Positions 58,948 through 64,000 of a stretch of 64,000 nucleotides of DNA are shown here, piece by piece. Position numbers and translations under genes: made by a program. The notes beneath the pieces were generated by a model. The model saw only the letters and a program-made list of their open reading frames with translations, was not told where the DNA came from and ran no database searches. The stretch's first letter is position 1. Every line of letters starts with the position of its first letter. Origin of the DNA: Limnoglobus roseus (lineage in GTDB: Bacteria; Planctomycetota; Planctomycetia; Gemmatales; Gemmataceae); the NCBI RefSeq assembly GCF_008254045.1, contig NZ_CP042425.1, positions 7,950,163-8,014,162 on the forward strand. The letters run 5' to 3'.

Positions 58948-59208
58948 TTACCAGGAGGCTTTGCGGACGCCGGGGATCAGGCCGCTACTTGCCAGGTCAC
59001 GGAAAATGATTCGGCATACACCGAACTTCCGAAGGTTGGCGCGGGGGCGGCCCGTCAATTGGCATCGCTGGCGAATACGGATAATGTCACGGGGACGAAG
59101 CAACTTAGTCTTGTCCCGCTGGTCTTCCGGCTTGGCCATCTCGGCGCGGTGCACCGCCAAGGCCTTTAGTTGCTTCTTGTAGCGTACAAGTTTCGCGGTC
59201 TTCGCCAT
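58948..59208 (-). CDS. rpsN: 30S ribosomal protein S14 (zinc-free type)
   Basis: 86 residues from ATG 59208. RQRCQLTGRPRANLRKFGVC then RIIFRDLASSGLIPGVRKAS W-ending are the S14 core. It lacks the CxxC...CxxC pattern of the zinc form. Confidence 0.96.
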   Translation of the reverse strand: MAKTAKLVRYKKQLKALAVHRAEMAKPEDQRDKTKLLRPRDIIRIRQRCQLTGRPRANLRKFGVCRIIFRDLASSGLIPGVRKASW

Positions 59209-59332
59209 GGGATTTTGTCTCGCGTGCGGCGTTCCGATTCGGGTTGCGGGTTGAGTCCGCAGGAATCGGCCGTTCCGCAGGAATTCATTCGTGCCATGCC
59301 CCCGCACTAACGCACGGGAGAAATCAGTCTAG

Positions 59333-59914
59333 TTAAACTTCGCGAAATGGCATCCCGAAAGCGCGGAGGAGTTCTCGGGCTTCCTCGTCACTTCGAGTGC
59401 TGGTGACGAATGTGATGTCCATCCCCTGTGTGAAGTTCACCTTATCCGGGTCAATTTCCGGGAAGATCAACTGTTCTGTGATGCCAATGCTGTAGTTGCC
59501 GTTGCCGTCGAAGCTCTTCGGGTTAATCCCGCGGAAGTCACGAATCCGGGGGAGCGCCACGTTGATGAGCCGGTCGAGGAATTCAAACATCCGTCGGCCA
59601 CGGAGTGTCACGCGGCAACCGATGTCATACCCTTCACGAAGGCGAAACTGGCTGATGGCCTTCTTCGCTTGTGTAATTTGGGCTTTTTGGCCGGCGATGA
59701 GACTAAGTTGTTCGGCGGCGACCTTGATCTTATCTTTGTCCTGAAGCGCCTTACCCACGCCCATGTTCAAGACGATCTTTTGGAGCTTCGGAAGGCTGAA
59801 CTTGTTTTCGCGATTCAGCTTCTTACCGAGGGCCGACAGAATGTCCTTATTGTACTTCTCGTACAGCCGCGGGGCAATGAGCTTCGGCTTTGCGGTCTGT
59901 GCTGCGGCGGCCAT
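59333..59914 (-). CDS. rplE: 50S ribosomal protein L5
   Basis: 193 residues. PKLQKIVLNMGVGKALQDKD, AISQFRLREGYDIGCRVTLR, FLDRLINVALPRIRDFRGIN and FVTSTRSDEEARELLRAFGM are L5 signatures. Binds 5S rRNA. 124 bp before rpsN, a larger gap than elsewhere in the operon. Confidence 0.97.
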   Translation of the reverse strand: MAAAAQTAKPKLIAPRLYEKYNKDILSALGKKLNRENKFSLPKLQKIVLNMGVGKALQDKDKIKVAAEQLSLIAGQKAQITQAKKAISQFRLREGYDIGCRVTLRGRRMFEFLDRLINVALPRIRDFRGINPKSFDGNGNYSIGITEQLIFPEIDPDKVNFTQGMDITFVTSTRSDEEARELLRAFGMPFREV

Positions 59915-60011
59915 ATTAATCCGTCTTTCTATCTCACCGGATGCCGAGCGAGTGTCTGGCCACCAAAGGTGATGGTCGAACCCCGCCCCACGGTTGAGGG
60001 TGAATGTCTAG

Positions 60012-60362
60012 TTACTTCTTTGTCGCGTATTTTGGGTTCGGCTTCGACAGCGTTCGCAAAGTCGTGCCGCTCTTCTTCGCGATCAAAACCTTGGAGCCGT
60101 CTTTGAGGTACTTCACCCCAACGCGGGTGGCCTTGTTCGTCGTCGGGTCGATCAAGGCCACGTTCGAGGCGTCGATCGGCATCTCCTTCGACAGACGGCC
60201 ACCTTGCGGGTTCGTACGGGAGGGCTTCAAGTGACGGTAAACTCGGTTCACGCCCTCGATCACGACCTTGTTGCTCTCACGGTTGAGGCGGAGAACCTTA
60301 CCGCGCTTGCCCTTGTCGTCTCCCGCAAGGACTTCGACCGTGTCGTCTTTCCGAATGAACAT
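60012..60362 (-). CDS. rplX: 50S ribosomal protein L24
   Basis: 116 residues from ATG 60362. FIRKDDTVEVLAGDDKGKRG (KOW motif), VVIEGVNRVYRHLKPSRTNP, PIDASNVALIDP are conserved. Assembly initiator on 23S rRNA. C-terminal ~20 residues are basic. Confidence 0.97.
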   Translation of the reverse strand: MFIRKDDTVEVLAGDDKGKRGKVLRLNRESNKVVIEGVNRVYRHLKPSRTNPQGGRLSKEMPIDASNVALIDPTTNKATRVGVKYLKDGSKVLIAKKSGTTLRTLSKPNPKYATKK

Positions 60363-60428
60363 GGCTGCTCCCGACCGCCGTTCCACTTAAATGTAGACAC
60401 AGGTTCGTGACCTGCGTGACCGATTCCG

Positions 60429-60794
60429 TTATACTACTTCCGCCGCGAGGCTGAGAATCTTGCTGAAGCTCGCACGGAGCTCACGGGGGACGGCCCCAAA
60501 AATCCGGGTGCCCCGGGGATTATCGTCGGCGTCCAGAATGACCAAGGCGTTCCGATCAAAGCGGACGTAACTGCCGTCATCGCGACGGGTCGCCACCTTG
60601 GTGCGGACGATCACGCCTTTGACCACGTCGCCGGGCTTGACTTCGCCGCCGGGCAACGCCTTCTTCACGCTAACCTTGACGATGTCACCCAGGTAAGCCA
60701 CGCGACGCTTCGAGCCGCCGAGGACCTGGATGCACATCACTTCCTTGGCCCCGGTATTGTCGGCCACGTCCATGTAGGAATACATCTGAATCAT
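60429..60794 (-). CDS. rplN: 50S ribosomal protein L14
   Basis: 121 residues, usual length. MDVADNTGAKEVMCIQVLGG, RVAYLGDIVKVSVKKALPGG and RFDRNALVILDADDNPRGTR are diagnostic. Confidence 0.98.
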   Translation of the reverse strand: MIQMYSYMDVADNTGAKEVMCIQVLGGSKRRVAYLGDIVKVSVKKALPGGEVKPGDVVKGVIVRTKVATRRDDGSYVRFDRNALVILDADDNPRGTRIFGAVPRELRASFSKILSLAAEVV

Positions 60795-60855
60795 GAGTCA
60801 TTCCCAGTTGGGGTTGGCGTCAACCGCCGAGACATACGCCCAGGGCGGCGGGATA

Positions 60856-61215
60856 TTATTTGGCGGCCGCTTCCGGGAGTTTACTACCGGCAACCGCACC
60901 CTCCAAGCCGGCGAGCGTTCGGCTCGGGGCTTTGGTAACGACGCGAATCAAGCTCCAACGCTTCAGCTTGGAGAGGGGGCGGCTTTCGACGATTTCGACC
61001 GTGTCGCCGAGATGCGACTCGTTCTTCTCGTCGTGGGCGTAGCAGACAGTCCGCTTCTTGATGAACTTGCCATACTTCGGGTGCTGAACGCGGCGGGCAA
61101 CCTCGACGCGGCGAGTCTTGTCGTTCTTGTCACGGGTGACGATACCGACCATCTTTCGAGGACCGGGGCCGACTGGCTTCTCATCCGTCGGCGTCGTGGT
61201 GTTCGTGTCAGCCAT
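60856..61215 (-). CDS. rpsQ: 30S ribosomal protein S17 with both ends extended
   Basis: 119 residues (usual ~85). MVGIVTRDKNDKTRRVEVAR, HPKYGKFIKKRTVCYAHDEK, GDTVEIVESRPLSKLKRWSL are the core; ~20-residue Thr/Pro N-terminal and ~20-residue C-terminal extras. Starts 4 bp after the rpmC stop. Confidence 0.97.
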   Translation of the reverse strand: MADTNTTTPTDEKPVGPGPRKMVGIVTRDKNDKTRRVEVARRVQHPKYGKFIKKRTVCYAHDEKNESHLGDTVEIVESRPLSKLKRWSLIRVVTKAPSRTLAGLEGAVAGSKLPEAAAK

Positions 61216-61218
61216 GCG

Positions 61219-61590
61219 TTACTTCCCCTTCGCGGGTGGCATTTTTCTCGCCGCCGCGCGTGCCGCTTGAATTTCTTGAATCCGCTGAACGACTCGCAAA
61301 GGCTTTCGGCGACCGACGAACGGCTTGCCGTCCGCAACTTCGCCCTTTTCCGCGAGCGCTACCGTGGTCGCAAGTTGCTCGTCACTCTTTTTCGATTCCG
61401 CGACCAACTCGCGACGACGCTGTTCGGTCTTGATGCGGGCGATGTCCTTCCGCGCCTTGCGAATTTCCGACGGCGTCTCAAGCCGGTCGGTGGCCGACTG
61501 GAATCGCAGTTTGAACAGGTGCTTCTCTGTTTCCGCGAGCGAGAGCTTGAGCTGCTCGTCGTTCTCTTTCGCGACTTCCGCCGGTTTCAT
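61219..61590 (-). CDS. rpmC: 50S ribosomal protein L29 with a long C-terminal extension
   Basis: 123 residues from ATG 61590. LSLAETEKHLFKLRFQSATD, RLETPSEIRKARKDIARIKT form the L29 two-helix core (~65 residues). The remaining ~55 residues (KPFVGRRKPLRVVQRIQEIQ ...) are extra and basic, probably lengthening contact near the exit tunnel. Confidence 0.93.
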   Translation of the reverse strand: MKPAEVAKENDEQLKLSLAETEKHLFKLRFQSATDRLETPSEIRKARKDIARIKTEQRRRELVAESKKSDEQLATTVALAEKGEVADGKPFVGRRKPLRVVQRIQEIQAARAAARKMPPAKGK

Positions 61591-61610
61591 CACATGTTCC
61601 CTGTTCGAAA

Positions 61611-62069
61611 TTAAATGTTGGGGCGCCGGGCCACGAATCGGCACTTGAACGGCATCTTGTACGCAACACGGGCGAGGCAGTCGCGGGCCGCCTGCTCTGG
61701 CAGACCGCCGACTTCGAACAGGATTTGTCCCGTTCGCACGACCGCCGCCCAGTACTCCGGCTCACCCTTACCCTTACCCATCCGCGTCTCGGCCGGGATG
61801 GAGGTGACGGACTTGTGCGGGAAGACGCGGATGTAGTACCGGCCTTCGCCTGACACGAATCGCGTCACGGTCACACGCCCGGACTCGATCGACTCGGCAC
61901 TCAACCAACCACCCTCTAGCGCCTGCAACCCGTAATCGCCATAGGCGACGTAGTTACCGCGGTGGGCGTTGCCCTTGATCGCGCCGTTGTACTTCTTCTG
62001 GGCCTGATTACCCCTTGCGACGCCGCGCTGGTTTTTTCTGAACTTGACTCGCTTGGGCATCAGTGACAT
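61611..62069 (-). CDS. rplP: 50S ribosomal protein L16
   Basis: 152 residues. MPKRVKFRKNQRGVARGNQA, GDYGLQALEGGWLSAESIES, IRVFPHKSVTSIPAETRMGK and GKGEPEYWAAVVRTGQILFE are signatures. The start overlaps the rpsC end by 62 nt (53 nt if ATG 62060 is used). Confidence 0.97.
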   Translation of the reverse strand: MSLMPKRVKFRKNQRGVARGNQAQKKYNGAIKGNAHRGNYVAYGDYGLQALEGGWLSAESIESGRVTVTRFVSGEGRYYIRVFPHKSVTSIPAETRMGKGKGEPEYWAAVVRTGQILFEVGGLPEQAARDCLARVAYKMPFKCRFVARRPNI

Positions 62070-62733
62070 CGTTAATATCCCCCGTCAAAAAGTCGCCGTT
62101 GTTCACCCAAACTTTGATCCCGATGTTCCCCTGCGGTGTCACGGCCTCGGTGAACCCGTAGTCCACTTTGCACCGCAGCGTCGACAGCGGGATGCTGCCG
62201 TTCATGCCCTTCTCGCACCGGGCCATTTCGGCCCCGCCGAGGCGGCCGGACAGTTGAACCTTCACGCCCTTCGCGCCATTTTCCATTGCGCGGCCGAGGG
62301 CATTCTTGATCGTGCGGCGGAAGCTCGACCGCTTCTCCAATTGCTCCGCAATGTCGTGAGCAATGAGCTGCGGGTCGATTTCGGGCCGCGTGACCTCGAT
62401 CGTCTTGATTTCAATGTGCCGACGGACCAACTTTTCGAGGGCCTTCGTCAGCTTGTCGATCTTCTCGCCCTTCTTACCGATGATCGCCCCGATCTTACTG
62501 GAGTACACGATCACCGTGACCCGCTCCCGGGTTCGCTCGATGCGGATGTCCGAGATCATGGGCCGCGACTCCTTGCGGTCGAGACCCTTCTTCAGGTACT
62601 TCGGAATGAAGTTACGGATGATCTGGTCTTCAACCAACAACTCGGCGAAGTCAGACTTGGCCGCGTACCACGCACTACGCCACGGGGTCATGATGCCCAC
62701 GCGGAAGCCGGTTGGTCGAACTTTCTGACCCAT
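62008..62733 (-). CDS. rpsC: 30S ribosomal protein S3
   Basis: 241 residues. MGQKVRPTGFRVGIMTPWRS, IIGKKGEKIDKLTKALEKLV (KH domain), MARCEKGMNGSIPLSTLRCK, VDYGFTEAVTPQGNIGIKVW are diagnostic. The last ~20 residues (DVTDAQASQVQKKPARRRKG) are read from DNA that also encodes the L16 start in another frame. Confidence 0.97.
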   Translation of the reverse strand: MGQKVRPTGFRVGIMTPWRSAWYAAKSDFAELLVEDQIIRNFIPKYLKKGLDRKESRPMISDIRIERTRERVTVIVYSSKIGAIIGKKGEKIDKLTKALEKLVRRHIEIKTIEVTRPEIDPQLIAHDIAEQLEKRSSFRRTIKNALGRAMENGAKGVKVQLSGRLGGAEMARCEKGMNGSIPLSTLRCKVDYGFTEAVTPQGNIGIKVWVNNGDFLTGDINDVTDAQASQVQKKPARRRKG

Positions 62734-62829
62734 CTCTCAGCCCTCATCCGGTGGCCAAAGCCACCCGTGCGATGCCTTAAACGCACAGGGGGACCGGCGA
62801 CAGCCGGACCCCTTGCCGGTGTTAGATCC

Positions 62830-63246
62830 CTATACGCTGACGGGTTGCTCAGCCGCCGGGGCCGTGGCCGCTCCGCGACGAGCCAACTCCAGCTCCTGGG
62901 CCGCCTCGAACGCCTCCATGTCCGTCACTGTAACATGGATGTGAGCAAGCCGCTTCAGGATGCCGAACGCGGTACCGCGGGCACGCGGCTGAATCCGCTT
63001 AAACATTGGGCCGTCGTCGATGCGACAAATCGTGACGACAAGCTCGTCCAGATTGCGGCAGCCCTTGTCCTCCGCATTACCGACGGCACTTTTGATAACC
63101 GCCTCGATGAGACGGGCACCGCGGTTCGGGCGGAAGCGGAGCTGCTCAAGAGCCTCGTCCACATTCTTGCCACGGACCAACTGAGCGAACGGCCGCATTT
63201 TGCGGGCAGTCACGTCGGCGAACCGGTGGGTAGCGTTGTAAATCAT
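62830..63246 (-). CDS. rplV: 50S ribosomal protein L22
   Basis: 138 residues. HRFADVTARKMRPFAQLVRG, LRFRPNRGARLIEAVIKSAV, FKRIQPRARGTAFGILKRLA and HIHVTVTD are family signatures. C-terminal Ala/Pro tail is an extension. Confidence 0.97.
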   Translation of the reverse strand: MIYNATHRFADVTARKMRPFAQLVRGKNVDEALEQLRFRPNRGARLIEAVIKSAVGNAEDKGCRNLDELVVTICRIDDGPMFKRIQPRARGTAFGILKRLAHIHVTVTDMEAFEAAQELELARRGAATAPAAEQPVSV

Positions 63247-63267
63247 CGCGTCGAAACCTCTCCGCCG

Positions 63268-63555
63268 TTACTTGGCCGCCGGGGCCGCTGCCTTCGCCTT
63301 GCCGCCACTGTGACCCTTGAAGGTCCGAGTCGGCGAGAACTCGCCGAGCTTGTGCCCGACCATCTCTTCCGTCACGTAGACCTTCAAGAACGCCTTGCCG
63401 TTGTGAACCTCGAAGGTCGTCCCAACGAAGTCCGGGAGGATGGTACAGTCACGCGACCACGTCTTGATCGGGGTGCGGTTGTTGCCAGCCTGCTTGGCCA
63501 CCTTCGCGGCCAACCGCTCGTCTACATACGGGCCTTTTTTGATCGACCGACTCAT
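63268..63555 (-). CDS. rpsS: 30S ribosomal protein S19
   Basis: 95 residues, usual length. MSRSIKKGPYVDERLAAKVA, IKTWSRDCTILPDFVGTTFE, EMVGHKLGEFSPTRTFKGHS are diagnostic. Ala/Lys tail. Confidence 0.98.
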   Translation of the reverse strand: MSRSIKKGPYVDERLAAKVAKQAGNNRTPIKTWSRDCTILPDFVGTTFEVHNGKAFLKVYVTEEMVGHKLGEFSPTRTFKGHSGGKAKAAAPAAK

Positions 63556-63665
63556 CCGATACCCCTCATCCCGATCCGCCCGACCCGTTCGGGCGGCGGC
63601 GGACGGAATATGCTACTGGCCGCGTCATGAATGGCCAGCGAAAACACTGGGAATCAACTCAAGTT

Positions 63666-64000
63666 TTAGCCGTTATGCGTCTGGTGCGCCCCCGCCGGAC
63701 GGCGGCGGACGATGGCCTTGTTCGACGCCTTCCGCTTCTTCCGCGTCTTGCCGCCCTTGGCGAGCACGCCACGCGGCGAACACGGATCACGCCCCCCGGC
63801 GGTCCGGCCTTCACCACCACCCATCGGGTGGTCGACCGGGTTCTGGCTCGTACCACGGTTGTGCGGCTTGCGGCCCATCCACCGCTTCCGGCCGGCCTTG
63901 CCGAGGCTGATGTTCATGTGGTCAGGGTTCGACACACTGCCGATCGTCGCCCGGCACTTGTCACTCACACGCCGCACCTCACCACTGGGCAACGTGATCA
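63666..64000 (-). CDS. rplB: 50S ribosomal protein L2 (C-terminal part)
   Basis: About 111 residues visible; the N-terminus lies beyond the right edge. RRVSDKCRATIGSVSNPDHM, GKAGRKRWMGRKPHNRGTSQ, NPVDHPMGGGEGRTAGGRDP (the peptidyl-transferase-associated His loop), then the basic end KTRKKRKASNKAIVRRR. First gene of the visible operon. Confidence 0.98.
   Translation of the reverse strand, partial: ITLPSGEVRRVSDKCRATIGSVSNPDHMNISLGKAGRKRWMGRKPHNRGTSQNPVDHPMGGGEGRTAGGRDPCSPRGVLAKGGKTRKKRKASNKAIVRRRPAGAHQTHNG

Overview
The window looks like chromosome from a Gemmataceae-type planctomycete. The evidence is high GC; a DUF1559 prepilin-like protein paired with a carboxypeptidase-regulatory-type lipoprotein; a large beta-helix/FG-GAP surface protein with the planctomycete N-terminal LENRLVPA anchor; Gemmata-type paralogous families of unknown function; formyltransferase/hydrolase (fhc) genes of the tetrahydromethanopterin C1 pathway; and a ribosomal operon lacking rpmD. 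These assignments come from reading the sequence; no database search was run. Layout: 1-23.5 kb is accessory. It holds two ParB-like/small-HTH modules (1-1000 and 15.2-16.4 kb), an XRE regulator with a double operator facing a minus-strand operon (15.2-18 kb), a macro-domain gene, a LOV/PAS hybrid histidine kinase, and many small secreted proteins and lipoproteins. A 2,001-bp ISAs1-type transposon (7560-9560) carries a passenger gene and splits a host gene so precisely that the original reading frame can be rebuilt. At 23511-23549 lies an isolated tRNA/tmRNA-like 3' end, a plausible attachment-site scar. 23.9-43.2 kb is an insertion-sequence graveyard (IS3, IS630, IS5 and IS110 relatives, many frameshifted and nested) with islands of real genes: a TetR-cupin-MATE operon with an operator palindrome, the 888-aa surface protein, a DUF1254-like protein, and small Gemmata families. 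It ends in a tyrosine-recombinase remnant beside tRNA-Ser(GCT) at 43316-43404. 43.4-64 kb is core genome: fhcD divergent from fhcB-fhcA, pirin, csrA, a methyltransferase with a regulatory domain, an Rrf2 regulator, uppP, a coiled-coil protein and yebC. Then comes the long minus-strand operon (in transcription order) rplB-rpsS-rplV-rpsC-rplP-rpmC-rpsQ-rplN-rplX-rplE-rpsN-rpsH-rplF-rplR-rpsE-rplO-secY, with rplB running off the right edge. Non-coding structure includes a four-copy dispersed intergenic repeat family, a 42-nt identical leader in front of two unrelated secreted-protein genes, two long imperfect hairpins in the core region, and several clear terminators. The most unusual signals are the passenger-carrying ISAs1 transposon, the dispersed repeat family, the tmRNA-like scar plus tRNA-Ser boundary, and the double-operator XRE module.
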